Shown here: piece by piece, positions 21,530-34,720 of the stretch | Numbering within the stretch: position 1 is the stretch's first letter | How the letters are laid out: each line of letters opens with the position of its first letter | Origin: Escallonia rubra | Taxonomy: Eukaryota > Streptophyta > Magnoliopsida > Escalloniales > Escalloniaceae | DNA length: 64,000 bases | Assembly (NCBI GenBank): GCA_033065855.1 | Contig: JAVXUO010002934.1 | Coordinates: 186,001 to 250,000 of the forward strand | Direction: 5' to 3' | Position numbers and translations under genes: made by a program | Notes under the pieces: generated by a model | The model's database searches: none | What the model was told of the DNA's origin: nothing | Seen by the model: only the letters and a program-made list of their open reading frames with translations

Positions 21530-24500
21530 TGTAATATCCCGATCTTAGGATTGAATTTTTAGTAATTTTTAACAAATTTTATTTAATTCTTTTAGCGACA
21601 AATTTTACAAGTAAGAATATTCGCGTCTTTTAGCGACGAACTCTTGTTTAGCGTTAGTATATTTTTCTTTAGCGACTTATAGTGACAATTTTGGAATCAT
21701 AAGAAACAAAAAATTAACGATAACAGATATTATTGATATTGATTAATGTCGTTGGCAAGGATTAGCGTTAACTGGTATTTTTCTAGAAACCTTTAGCAAC
21801 AATTTTATACATATAGTTAGCGTCGATATTTTATTAGCAACTTTAGTTATGAATTAGTGTAGCAGGGTTAAGTAATAACCCGTTAAATTCTTTTAATACG
21901 TCACCGTTCATAAAATAACCATATTGGGGGTTTTTGTAATAATAGATGTTCCAGGTAGAATTTAGATGAATCATGAAATGGAAGAGGGGGGATTTTAATA
22001 ATTCTTTGGTCTAGGGATTAATATATATAGATGAGCTACAAACACCAGCTGACCCTAAAAGACTCCTCCAGCAGTTCGGTTCACGGCAAGGGATACCGGG
22101 AGGGAGAAAGAGAGATTAGAAGAAGGATCAAAGGATTTCGGCAAGATTCTGTAAATTTCTATCCTTTCTCCTTTAGATTAATTACAGTTTACATGAGTTG
22201 TGTGTGCGTTAATGGGTACCGTGTGTGTGCGTGGGTGTTTGCTCCGTGGGAACGTCGCGGCAATGGTGTGGGTACAAGGGCTGCTGAGGCAACCAGTAGC
22301 GGAGGCACAGGGGGGCACGTGCCCACCTGCTGCCTTCCCATTCTCTCTTGTTTAGAGTACACCGGCAATAGTGCATTACCGCCAGGGGCGGAGGAGGTTG
22401 CACCGTGCACCAGTGTTTGCGAAGAGAGGGAAAGGGGAGGTTGAAGTTCCAGTGTTTTGCGATGAGTGGGGCTTACAAGAGTACGATGCAGCAGATAGAG
22501 AACTAAGTTGAGGATCAATGGAGGTGAAATGATGATCCCACCAAAAAGACATAACACAAAACTGATAATTCACCAATTCATTCAGAAAATATAGAGAACA
22601 ATTTAGTACTAGGAAATGGTAAAACCAATATCTGAAAATCCAAGGAGAAGAATGGTGGCCAACAAATTACAAGAGTAAGCGAGGGACTGAAGAGTGGAAA
22701 CGGCGGAGTCGATGATGATTTGCAACGGCCCATGCTAGAAACGAAGGCATTGTCTTTGCCGAACTGGGGGTGAGAGAGATGTCGAACCAAATTATCAAAC
22801 CACCGCAATCTCCTCGCAGTACATCCACGGTCAACCCATCTCTTCTTCTACTGTTGAAAGTTGGAATGATCTTGAGTTCTCTACCAATTGCCTCGATGGT
22901 AACGGTTGCTCTGTTGGCTAATAAATAGTGCCACGTCTCACTGGCACAAAAGTGTGAGAATTAGATAAGAAGAATCTAGGTAACCAGGGATTCTAACTAG
23001 TTTGACAACTTTTAATTTTTAAGTGTATGTGTCTAACTTTGTTGCTAGCAGTTTTATTACTACTAGCCCAGAATCCCGTGCCAAGCATGGGACTGTTTAT
23101 TAACATTAATTTATTTTAGTAGTTTTTAAATGCATAATAAAATATATTGCACAATTTTATTATGGTTATTTCATCAAAGATGGTTACTTTAATTTTTGTC
23201 TTGAACTCTCTTGTAATAAAATAAATTAATCCTTATGGTGAAATATCATTAAGCAATGTCCTTGTGCATATTTCTTAATTCAGATTTGGTAATTGTGTAC
23301 ATGAACAAAAATTAAAAGTTCACTTAATAAACAAAAAAGTAAAAGTAAATTCTCTACTGATAAATATATGCGGAGAACATATTGAGATCAATTTGCTATT
23401 GCTCAAGACATTTTTATTATTTTCTAAGAACTTTTTAAAAATAATTTGTACCTTGAATGCGTTACCCATAACGTTAATTCCATATTAGTTTAATTTTGAT
23501 ATAGAAGAATTTGGTCCATAAATTTGTTTATAGCATAAACTAATTAAGTAAGGATGATGTGCCACTTTCAAAAGCAAATGTAATCTACCAACAAAGTATA
23601 CAGAGAATATAGTAATCACGGCATGAGGTAATTATATAAAGTTTAACTAACATGACTACATAGGATAGCTCAAAAACCTCTTAGTAAGGAAATTTTTTAA
23701 TAAAATTTAACCAAGATTTCACAAAGCATACAACAAGCATGCTTACTAAGTAAGATTTCTCTTAAGAGATAATAAGGTTTTTAATCTAAGTTTTAATTTA
23801 CATTCATCACAACATAACTAATATCTTTTTAGATTTTAGATGTAATTCTATTCAAAAGTATAAAAGTTAACATAAAATCATAAATGATATTATGCTAATA
23901 TAGAATTTAGAATGCTTAAGAGTTTAATTACTCACAATAAAAGTACCATAGAAAAAAATTGGTTCAAAACTTTTCCAACATAACATTAGTTGAATTTAAG
24001 AAATGCTCACATAATTAATGTTTTAAATTTACACTATTTATTTAATTTATCTCGTATAGAATCTGCATATTATGGTATATGCAGTTAACCATTATGACAA
24101 AATAGGATAGCGCAAAACCTTAGAGTAAGGAAATTATTGACCAAAACTTTTAACCAACATATTTAGTTATATTCATATTTGAATTTACGGGAAACTTAAA
24201 TATGAATTTGAAATAGTGCCTATTTTTTCTTATTAAATATTTAAAGTAATTTTTTTTTTGCAGGTTAATATTTCATGCTAGAGAGCTTTCTATATATAAT
24301 ATTTAAATAAAGTCATAATAGTTTACTATATTGGTTAGAATATTTTGAATGTTTTTGAATTGTTTTTTCGAATTGCATAAGGCTTATTCTTTAAATGTTT
24401 GCTATATTTGTCGATTTAATTAATTGCAAAGTTAAGAATCCGTTCAAAGTAATGTTTGGAGATCTTTCGTAACATTAATATGTTTAAGCTTAGTTTTTAC

Positions 24501-27500
24501 AACTCTTATTATATTAGAAACACAATGCAAAGACGTGTCATGAGCTATAATTGCATTTCTCGCCTCATTTATTAGATATTATAATTTGGGATCCTGAATC
24601 TAGTTCGAGTAAATTAATAAAATATTTTTAAAAGTTACAAAAAGTGTATCAATGCATACCACATTCAAGAAACAAAAAGAGATTATCTTATACTTTTACT
24701 AAAACTATAATTGTTAGTAAGAATTTTTTAATACTTCATTTGTAAAAGTTTCAAGTAACTTGTTAAGACTATATTTATTAAGCTCTTTTAGTGGTTCAAC
24801 ATGTAACATCTCAAAACCAAGTCTCTTAGCTTCAAAAGTTAGGTTAAGAGTTCTTAATCTTTGGAATTGTAAATGTCAAGGTTCGGTCTTATCTTTTTCA
24901 TGAATCATTGCTTCAAAAAATTACCAATTTATTAAGATACAAACATGATATCCAGTAGAATATTTTTTCGTCTCATACACTTCTAAAATTATAGTCTTGA
25001 TTAATTAAATGGTCATGCAATTGTTGCAAAATATTTGCTAGGTATATATGTTTGCTTTAGTTCCTCTGAACTGTAAGTTTAAAGAATAATAAGTAGATTG
25101 TGTTACAATGTCATGGCTAGATTTTTGCATTCTTTAAGTTTTTTTTTTTTTTACATCATTAGGCAGTTCTGTAACACAATTTACTCATTTTTGTTTCAAC
25201 TTATAGTTCAAAGGAACCAAAGCAAATATGTATGCGTAAGCAAATATTACACAAGAATTGCATAACAATCTAATTAAGGTTTTAATAGTCAAAATCAGAG
25301 CCTAATACGTAAATATGTCTGTAGCATAGAGTTTAAATGTTTTACAATTGATATTTATAAGGTTTACAAATATTGCGACAATTATACCACGAATTTTTCA
25401 ACAATAAATCGTAGTAAAGAGTTTGATTTGTTTTCTAAATTCTTAAATATGGGATATAATCAGTTTGGTGGTCGTGAGGTCTTATTTAAAAATACTTACT
25501 TATAATTCGTTTATTAAATCTATATATCACATTATTAAAGATGACTATCTTATGTGTGTGTGTGGGTGTGTGTTATATATAGAACATTTGACTTAATTAG
25601 AACGTCATTTTCCCCTCTTCCAGATCTAATATGTTATTTTCATCTTTTTTCGATATATGAATTTTTATATTCACATTAAAGAGTAATTTTAAAAATACAA
25701 TAGTTAAAATTAAGTCATAATAAGTTAGTGTATGGATTAAGTTGAGTTCTAACATATTTAGAATTAAATTTTAAATTATACAACCCTTATTATTCTTGCA
25801 AAATTAATCAAATTTAAATTGAAAGGCACCTATCAAAATTATGTTTAGATCATTTTTTTTTCCTAAGTCTCGTAAGTTGTTTAATCTTAATTGTAACATT
25901 TTTTTTTTTTTTCTAAATCAACAGTATTATTTTCGTTTTCTTACATATATGAATTTTTATATTTATATTATAGAGTAGTTTTAAAGATACAATTGTCAAT
26001 GTAAAGTCCTAATAAGTTAATATAATGATAAGGTTAAGTTTTAGAATAAATAGAATTAGTTTTGAATTTTAAGGACATAGTTGTTAGAAAGAAGCCTTAA
26101 TAGATTAGGTAGAAGTTTAGAATGATTGATCATGTTTTTTATTCTAAATCTCATAAGTCGTTTTTTGGGTCTATGAATTTTAATTTTCATATTAGAAAAC
26201 ACTTTTAAGGACATAATTGTCAAAATTAAGTCTTAATAGATTAGTATATTGATTAGGTAGAGTTTTAAAATGACTAGAATTAGTTTTTAAATTAAAAAAT
26301 TTTCTTTTAAATCGAAAGTATTATTTTCGTTTTTTATATATATGAGTTATTATATTCATATTAGATAGTAGATTTAAAGATATAATAGTCAATATTAACT
26401 CCTAATAAGTTAGTATAATGATAATGTAGAGTTTTAGAATGATTAAAATTATTATTCGAATTTTAAGGACATAATTATCAAAAAGAACTCTTAATAGATT
26501 AGTATGTTGATTAGGTTTAGTTTTAGAATGATTAAAATTGCTTTTAAATTAAAAAAGACTTACTTTTATAGAAGTTAATTAATTTTAAAATAAGAATATG
26601 ATGACGTGTCATATAAAGAAGCGATGATGTGTCGCGCAAAGAAGCTATCAATGTCTTTCTCGCTTCGCTTATTATATATTATATAGATTTCCACCTCCAT
26701 TCATTTTCGCATGCTCATGATCATGTCTCAAGAAATGATTTCATGCTCTATTATTCTATTCACATTTTTACTTGTTAGCAATACTAATAACTCGTTACTT
26801 TTATGTCTTTTAAGAACTTATGTCGTTAGAGAATGGACTCGACGATATTATCATATTTAACATTCTTCATTGCATGCAAACTTTCAATTGCACTAATAAT
26901 CAAAGCCAAGACCATTCACAACGAGAGAGTTGATTATGTAATATGTTGCTCTAAAAGTTTAAGCTATTAGAGAATATGCTCAATAATGTTATCATGCTTT
27001 CTTGTAGCGATAACACATTAATTTTTAGCGACGAAAGAAAAGCGTTGACAAACTTATTAAGGCATGAGTTTAGGCGTATCTTATTGCTACACACACACAC
27101 ACATACGTATGTATGTATAAAGTGCCCACCCCGCTCAATATTTCTGGCTCCGCCACTGGAGGCAACTATGTACATGAGTAAATTGTAGGTATAGCAATGG
27201 TGTGGGTGTATGATTGGGTATACTGGGCAGCTGAGTGTGTGTGTGTGCGCGCTAATAACGAGTGAATGTGGGTGAGTATTGTTGGTGTGTGTAAAATGGG
27301 AAGGGTAAGAAACTATATGGGAAATGGGTATGCCGTGAAGGGGGTCATCAATGTATAGGTGGGTTGTGTGAATGAATGAAATGATAGAAAGATTAGAAAC
27401 CCAATGCCGTAAGGCAGTGGATGTGGTTGGTTGCGAGTATATGTTATGCGTGTTAGAGTTTAGTGTGTTATGTGTATATACATACGAGCGTGGTTTGCAC

Positions 27501-29671
27501 CTTCACTAAGTTAGACGAAATAACCAGCCATTTACGCATCATCAAGTTCGTGAAAGAAACTCCGACAACGACGGGGGTGTTTGGATTTGGAGGCTGCTTT
27601 GATCAGTTTTGGTATTCACAGTTTAGCGACAACAATAAGGTATTAAACTTTGATGTGGTTTGGGTCCATAATGTGGTTCATGTTTGTTACTTATATGGTG
27701 CCAGCAGCTTGGTGTTTATTGAAGGAGAAAGAGATTAGACTCCTCAATATGCAAGAGAAGGATGATGAATGATTGGTGTTACTGTCTATGGTCCACGGAG
27801 ATGGAGAGGAGAATTTAGAGAAGGTAGGTACATACATATGGGTAGGCAAGTAATAATATTCATGGGAGTTGTAAAGGTGGGTGAGTGAGAGGCTAAGAAA
27901 ATGGGTGTTGTGGGGTGATGTGGTTCTGGGTACAAGAAGTAGACTTTTTCTTGCATGAGGAAGAAGGTGCTGTAGCGAGAGAGGGAAAGCTGTGTTTTAA
28001 ATTGAACTTCAAATTGTCGCTAATAGTAAACAAATTTAGCAGTTCCTTTTTGAATTTTTAAGATATATCTAGAAACTTATTTGGACAAAACTCAAAGAAG
28101 TAACTTATATTAATTTTTCAAGACCTACACACAGTAAAACGTTTAGATTTTTTGGAGCTCGGGAAGCGCATTAACTAATTTTATTCGTGATAGAGACGTT
28201 AGTGTATTATAGAATAGTAAATTAAGTTATTAAATTCTAAAACTCCAACAATAATCTTATGTAGCTAAGATAAGGTAGTTTCAAAAGTTTCAAAAAATTT
28301 TAAGGTTGTTTGCTATGTTAGCGGCGTAGCGCCCGAACGGATATAACGTTACACTTCATTGTCACGATAGTTATTAAATTATTTCTAAGGACCTCTTCTG
28401 AATAGATTCAAACAAAGTGCAAATAGGTAATTATTTCTAATGACTCTTTTAGGTTATATCTGGGTGGATAAGGTACTTTAGGCATTGGGGGCAAATAGGT
28501 AATTATTCATAAGTCGGGGGACGGTTGGATAAAGTTTTACTCATCTATAAGTAACCTAATACCTAAACGTGCCCGAGCGACAATAAATGACATATGTATG
28601 ATTTGTTATTTAGGTTTTGATAGTCAAGAGCTAGGGCCGGCATTTGAGCAAATACCTGAAGCAGATTTTGAGCGAGGTAAGTACCCCTGTCATGTTCATC
28701 TGTATACTTATTTGCAAAACCTATGATATGTACTTATGATTTGATCATTTAAAGTTTAAAGTTCTATTATGCGTATCTTTATTTCTGAAGTATTTGAAAT
28801 GAAACGTAAATTGAAAGAATGCCATGGAATGCTGTGTGAGTCATAGAATTCCTGAGTACATGTTAAATGAGCAATGAAACTCGTCTTGGTTGTTGTGCCC
28901 CATATCCAACGGGAGAATGTTGGATTTCGGGCCCTGGTCAACGGGGCTTGTACGTTGATACACAGTACTGTGGCTGGTGGTGAGCCCTTGCGTCCACATG
29001 ATTATTTTATCCCGGGTGTAGGAGGGATTTCGGGTCCTAGTCAGGAGGGCTCGTACGCTGCCCGCAGCATACCTATGAAAAGAAACATCTGTGTTTGATG
29101 TGAATGGAATGAACGATGATTGTACTCAGGTTTGAAAATCCTCTTTTTGAATCTTCATATATATATATATGTGTGTATATGTATTTGGGAAAAGTTTTAC
29201 GAATGACAATAATCGAATGTTTGATTTGTTGAAAGAAAACCCATGGCATGTTTTAGAAATTTCAAACTTATTTTAGGAACATGGCTGGTGTACTTGCTGG
29301 GCTTTCACTCATTCCTTATTTTTCAGGTGACGACTTAAGGGAAGCGGAGCAGTATGAGCTACACGGGGGAGTAGTGCTCGAAGAGAACTTTTAGAATAAT
29401 AAGTGCTCACCGTTTGAACATTTTAGTCTATGTTAATTTACGTTATGCTTTAACTGATGTAAGAAGCTTGGGTCTCCTCGAGTTTTCTTTATAAGTTTTA
29501 AAGACATGTAATGAGAGTTTTATTTGAATATTTGGAGGTCCGTAAATTAGAATTAATTTGGAGTCACAAGATTGTAGTAAGGCCTGACAGAGCCCTAGCA
29601 GGTGTTTGAATGGGCCTGCGGCCGGTCACGTGCCTAGTACACGGGCTTACCCGTGGGTTCGGGTCGTGACA
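21530..29671 (+). mobile_element. Solo-LTR-like element 'C' with target duplication CAGTG
   Basis: It starts TGTAATATCCCGATCTTAGG and ends TTCGGGTCGTGACA. The five bases CAGTG lie on both sides (21525-21529 and 29672-29676), a typical LTR-element duplication. Subtracting the Helitron inside (23063-26687) leaves about 4.5 kb. No second copy of either end occurs within it and no gag or pol was found, so a solo LTR or a LARD-type remnant of a long-LTR family fits best. It is related to A and B, and all three share a CACTGCCGTGAGGCAGTG-like hairpin region. Left part: scattered AGCGAC motifs (21590-21850) and GT-rich text (22195-22250). Right part: more GT-rich text (27185-27310) and the usual 3' region (28620-29671). 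It is younger than B. Confidence 0.7.
23063..26687 (-). mobile_element. Non-autonomous Helitron (H3) inside LTR C
   Basis: The minus-strand 5' end is A|TCTATATAATATATAATAAG at 26687, a very common dicot Helitron start. The minus-strand 3' end is the hairpin CCCATGC-TTG-GCACGGG (about 23075-23091) followed by ATTCTGGGCTAG|T at 23063. Length is 3625 bp, AT-rich, with no Rep/helicase frame. The body repeats the GATTAGGTAGAGTTTTAGAATG signature of H1 and H2 several times (25680-26560). At 24533-24592 there is a second, degenerate 5'-end-like text (CGTGTCATGAGC...TCTCGCCTCATTTATTAG), suggesting an internal relic terminus from an earlier nested or chimeric copy. Confidence 0.78.
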
Positions 29672-30108
29672 CAGTGGGTCTTGCTCCCTTCTTCTCTCTC
29701 TCTTTTTTTCTTCTTTGCATCTACCCTACTTTGAAACACCCCTCATTCCCCTTCACACAACATAGCTAATGCCGTGGCAGTAGCTCTCTCTCTCTCTCTC
29801 TCTCTCTTCCTTTGTCTCCTCACACATACCAATTCACACACACATCTCCATATTCAAAAACCCATAACACTCATATATACACTCACGGTTCATTCACTCT
29901 TGTTCCTTGGACCCACCAACACACAATACACGGACCCACTCAAAACACCCCGTACAATACAATCGAGGCAGTGGGTTCTCCTCCTACGTAGCATCACGGT
30001 AGCCACTATTTGCCCTCTCTCATAACACCTACAAACACACACTAGGGCACACAACTTCCCACACCCGTATACGCACAATACCTGTACCCAGATATATATA
30101 TATATATA
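29672..30108 (-). mobile_element. LTR 'B' continuation after LTR C
   Basis: Picks up at the right-hand CAGTG. It is CT/CA-rich like 21000-21490 of the same LTR, including another copy of the AATGCCGTGGCAGTAG hairpin motif (29769-29784) and a CT microsatellite (29785-29807). It ends in the (TA)n run 30092-30108 in which MULE M1 begins. The expected TG terminus of B is not present. Confidence 0.5.
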
Positions 30109-30545
30109 GGGAGTCGATCCCTATCTACCGGTGGAGAAATAACAATTTCTCCACCACATATGTGGCCGTCCACGTGTACCCGTGGATGGCCCAGATTTGA
30201 CTTTTTTTTTTTCAAAAAATGCTAACCGCTTATAAGAGTGGCGGTTAGTACAAAAGCCAAAAATACCCTTTCATGTGCAAAATACCCTAATCGCTAGTCT
30301 TTGTAGCGATTAGGGGCCCACCTAACCGCCACAAAGAGTAGCGGTCAGTGGGCCCCTAACCACTACTCTTTGTAGCGGTTACATGGGTCCCCTTTTCACT
30401 CCTTCGACAGATTCATTCCCTTATTCCTTTATACTCTCTCTCTCTCTTCTTTCCCCACTTTCTCCATCATCTTCATTCTCCCAATTCATTCTTACATGAT
30501 CTTCATCCTCCCAAATGACACCTCCATAATCTCCACCATAACTCA
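30109..30545. repeat. Left terminal/subterminal repeat of M1
   Basis: Palindromic near the tip: GGAGAAAT and ATTTCTCC flank AACA (30130-30150). It is followed by four imperfect palindromes of the CCGCTACAAAGAGTAGCGG type (about 30222, 30290, 30325, 30357). Counterparts are in the right end at 37558-37770 and in M2, M3 and M5. Confidence 0.75.
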
Positions 30546-31224
30546 AACAAAAAAAATCCTACGCTAGAAGATTGGTGGATAGTAGCTAGAAGATTGGTGG
30601 AAATTTTCTTTAAATATATCAACTTTAAAGCAAGTAAGTATTTCAAATTTTTCTTATATAAATCCATGTTAATTTCACGAATTGAAACTTCTTTATCTTT
30701 CAATTGGCCTTTATTTTATACTTGAATTGTGTTCTTACTATAAACTCAAATTAGGGTTTTTTAGAAATTAAAATTAGGGATTGAATTAGTGGCTTTCAGG
30801 TTTTGAAATTAGGGTTTTCCTTGAGATTTGAAATTAGGGTTTTTTTAGGTTTTTAAAATTGGGGGTTTTTTAGAGCTCCAAATTAGGGGATTTTTAGGGC
30901 TCAAAATTGGAAATTTTTTAGGACTTCAAAATTGGGGGTTTTTTAGGGCTTCAAATTAGGTCATTTTTAGGGCTCAAAACTGAGGGTTTGTTAGGGCTTC
31001 AAAATTGAGGGGTTTTTAGGGCTTCAAAATTGAGTTTTTTTTATATATTCAAATTGGGGTTTTTTAATTTTGATAAAATTGGTGCTTTTTATGGCTTCAA
31101 ATTAGGGCATTTTTATGGCTCAAAATTGGGGGTTACTTTTAGATTATGTGTTCTTATTTTAGTTTTGGGATGTAAATAATATGAACGCTAAGTTGGTTTA
31201 CGATTATATTTTTTTCTTAGAGAT

Positions 31225-33862
31225 ATGGAGTTCAACCCCGGACCTTATGATTCATCAATCATATACGATGATGATGACCACGTCGCGAGGGACGTATTTG
31301 ACGGTGTCGAAATGGGTGTTTTGGAAATAATTCAAAACACAAGTCACCTCCAAGAGTGGGTACTAAATGAGGAACAACATCAAATATTAAATAGTCAGGG
31401 TTTCTATTTGTTCACTGTCCTTGATCATTGGTCTCGGCACGACGAGTGCCTTATATCCACTCTAGTTGAGCGATGGAGGAGTGAGACGAACACATTTCAT
31501 TTCCGGTTTGGTGAAATGACTGTTACATTAGAGGACGTCGGCTTTATACTTGGACTCCCCTGTCACGACGACCCATTACTTCGAGTAGGGTGTCTGCAAT
31601 GATAACTCAACTTGCTAGGCAATATTTTCTGGGAATTTCAAAGGAAGCCCTTACATCAAATCGCATAAAACTTAAGTGGCTGAGAGAGCAGTATGGCGTG
31701 CTACCTAATGCATACACTCTTCATGATTTGGTGACGTATACGAAGGCATTCTTACTGTACATTATTGGAGATGTATTACTTCCGACGCATTCGAAAAATA
31801 CGGTGCATCCGAAGTATACGCTGTTCTTGGATGACCTAGAGGAGGTATACTCGTATTCGTGAGGTTCAACTGTACTTGCGCACCTATATCGAGCACTGCA
31901 TAAAGCTACGGAGAAAGGGTGCCAAGTCCATTGTCGCCTGCCTGACTCTATTACATATATGAGTATGTATATTATTGGTTGACGTGTCAATATAATCGTG
32001 ATTAATTACTAATTCCATACAATGTTTGCATTCACAGATTTGGTCTTACGAAAGGCTACCCACAGGTCGTCCACGGTCGCGAGATGATTCTGATAAGACG
32101 TGGCCTAGGACGTTGGCTTATCAGCATATGCCCAACCGGAAGAGACAGGTAGACCCTCACCACCATCTAAAGTTCTATTGGGGGGAGCTAGAGATATTAG
32201 AGGCATCACAGGTGAAGTGGCAGCCATACTACAAGGTGATGCAATGGCTGGATGAGTGGCGTTGGCAACTTCCAATGTCGTACGTACTGGCAGGTTTGGT
32301 TCGGGTGCCGCTCATTCATTTTGAAATATGTGAGTTTTAGATGCCCGATCGAACTATGAGGCAAGTTGGATGCCTACAAGGGATACCAAAACCCGTTGTA
32401 GACATGGTATCCCTTGTAGACATCCGATCATATAGGAAGGGCCGAGGGCTAAACTTTGAGGTTCCTGATGCCTTGGGTGTGTTGAGCGACGAGGTGCAAC
32501 AGTGGAATACATGGCAAGAAACATACGATAGCCTTGTAGAGTTGAAGAATGCGGGCACCAGTATTAAGGAGTACCTTGAATGGTTTCTCAGGGTGACGCG
32601 CACAAGGGTGAATCGCCCTTCACAGGCAAAAAGGACAACGTACGAACCACGTGCGATTATCGACCAGTTCTAGGCATTGAACATTGTAAGTCATTTACTT
32701 CTGGTTCAATTTTTTTTTGCGCACCTTTTTGACCATGCCTGTAATGATTAGCCATATTTTCCATGCATGCTTTTAGGTTGACCTAGGCAGTGATGTGTTC
32801 AAGCAACTGGAGGAGTTTGATTGGTTTGTCGTGCATGCCCTTGACAGTATCAAGAAGTCCATTGAGAGGTACAAGACTGAAGTTCACAACTTCAGTAATG
32901 CGTACCGGGGTTACCAAAGGGAGCCGTATGTTCGCTTGCCAGTTGATGCGTACGGTTCTTAACCATAGAGTCAGGTGACCCAAGCAACTCCCCAGGAGCG
33001 CCCAAGAATCCGGTCGGATAAAGGAAAAGTGACGAAGCCATTGAGGCCGGCCAAGCGGGATTGGATCAACGAGCATTACTTCCGGCCTGAGCCAAGGGCT
33101 ACAACATAATTTCCTGTTTCGTATTACCTAGGTCACGAGGAGATGAGAACGTTGGCGCCATAATCAGATCTTTCAAATTTTGTCATGGACGTTTACACGG
33201 ATCTGCTCCGGGTTAAAGAGCTGTAGCATAACCTCTGCCAAGGTTTCAAGATCAACATGTATCCCTCTTATTTTATGTATATCGTGTTGGACAACATGAA
33301 TGATTTGACATAATGGAGGAAGAGGCGAGGGAAGAACAAGGGTGCATGGATACCCTCAGCAAACTTGCTCGGCATGTTGAGGTCAGAGAATCAATGTCAC
33401 GCGTATGAGGCGAACCTTATCATGATACCTCATATACATGCAAGCCACTTCTTCTTATTAGTTATGTATCCTGAGACGCAAATGGTCCACATATATGATA
33501 GCCTGAGGGAGGACAGACCTGGTCAGCAGCTGGCGCAGATGTACAAAGCGTACATCAATGCAATGGTTAGTCTAGAATTCGGAATTAATTTCACCTTATG
33601 TCATACTTGAAACGCTGTTAATGTTTTTTATCGTTGGATGCAGACTACTATCATTCCACTAGCTGTACGCCATTATTTGGGAAAGGTCACCACGAGTAAT
33701 CCGATGATGGATCCTTGGACGGTCGAGATGATACAGAACCGACCAAAGCAATATAACAGTCACGATTGTGGGCTTTATGTGCTCAAGTACAATGGACTAC
33801 ATAGCTCGTGCGAAGGTGCTCGAATCTACGTCGTGGTCTCAGAGGGATGCGCTGACATTTAG
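31225..33862 (+). pseudogene. Plant mobile domain (PMD) plus ULP/C48-like protease gene of M1, broken
   Basis: Starts MEFNPGPYDSSIIYDDDDH. The PMD core reads CLISTLVERWRSET and HFRFGEMTVTLEDVGFILG (about residues 75-110), followed by VYSYS, IWSYERLPTGRP and VDPHHHLKFYWGELE. A downstream segment has the Ulp1 cysteine-protease pattern: His in HASHFFLLVMYP (33441-33476), Asp in MVHIYDSLRED, then Gln and Cys in QYNSHDCGLYVLKY (about 33752-33792). Introns are likely at about 31943-32037, 32674-32777 and 33565-33643. PMD proteins are nuclear and silencing-related in plants; ULP proteases cut SUMO conjugates. Compared with the M3 copy there is a one-base shift near 31573, in-frame stops at about 31860, 32338 and 32671, and more stops between 32958 and 33310. 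Whether PMD and ULP were one protein is inferred from continuity. Confidence 0.75.
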
Positions 33863-34159
33863 ATATAGGATAGCTTGGGAGCTCAAAAAGGGTGTAGCTA
33901 GACGTCTTCCTTATTATCTTGAGATGTACTAGACGTTTGCCTTATTATTATTATTATTGGATTTTGGATGTTGAGGTTTGAAATTGAATTAGCTCAAAAC
34001 GGGTTTGCCGGCTTTATTTTGAGATGTAGTTAGGGATTTGTCATTTTATTATTATTGTTGAATTTTGGATGTTGGGATTTAAAATTGGATTGTTGGATTT
34101 TCCAGATTGGGATTGGATTGTCTAGATAGAGAGTATGTATTTTCCAATTAGAACCCGGG

Positions 34160-34280
34160 GAAAAAAAAACCTAACCGCTACAAAGAGTAGCGGTTAGGCA
34201 TGGCTCTCAGTACTGCAGAGTATTACAGAGATGCTAAGAGGCATCCTTAACCGCTACTTTTTGTAACGGTTAGGTTTTTT
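34160..34280. terminator. Palindromic spacer where the two M1 genes converge
   Basis: Two CCGCTACAAAGAGTAGCGG-type palindromes (34173-34197 and 34248-34272), in inverted arrangement and flanked by poly-A and poly-T runs, separate the ends of the PMD-ULP and MURA genes. The layout would fit 3'-end formation for both, but that role is inferred. It also repeats the subterminal motif of the element in its middle. Confidence 0.4.
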
Positions 34281-34339
34281 TTTATAATTTTTTTCCTTCT
34301 CTTTGTCGGGCCTCTTATACTTTGGGCACACTAATTAGT

Positions 34340-34720
34340 TAGCCGTTTTCAATGGAAATTGAGAAAAAAAATATTTTTTTGGTTTTTCAGTATCGCCCCT
34401 TCTCGGGCACACTTTAGGGCCGGATTCATAGCTTCCGGTGAATATATATTTTTTTTTTTTTGCTTCTTGCACTTTTAGGCACACTAATTAGCCCCTTCCT
34501 ATGAATTTCAGTGCAAATTGTGATAAAAAAAGGTTTTTGGTTTTTCAATGTCGCCTCTTCTCGGGTACATTTTAAATTCATAGCTTCTAGTGAATTTTTT
34601 TTTGGCTTCTTGCACTTTAGGCACACTAATTAACCCCTTCCTATGAATTTCATTGGAAATTGAGACAAAATATATTTTTGGTTTTTCAGTGTCGCCTCTT
34701 CTCGGGCACACTAACATAAC
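34340..34720. repeat. About 150-bp tandem repeat, 2.6 copies
   Basis: GGTTTTTCAGTATCGCC at 34380 recurs with small changes at about 34538 and 34680, each followed by CTTCTCGGGCACA and CTTGCACTTTAGGCAC-type text. It lies downstream of the MURA gene. Minus-strand frames here (34426-34801) arise from the repeat. Confidence 0.7.

Noticed and set aside
24533-24592. Separate Helitron starting inside H3
   Set aside because: Only a degenerate 5'-end-like text; no matching 3' end was found, so it is kept as a remark on H3.
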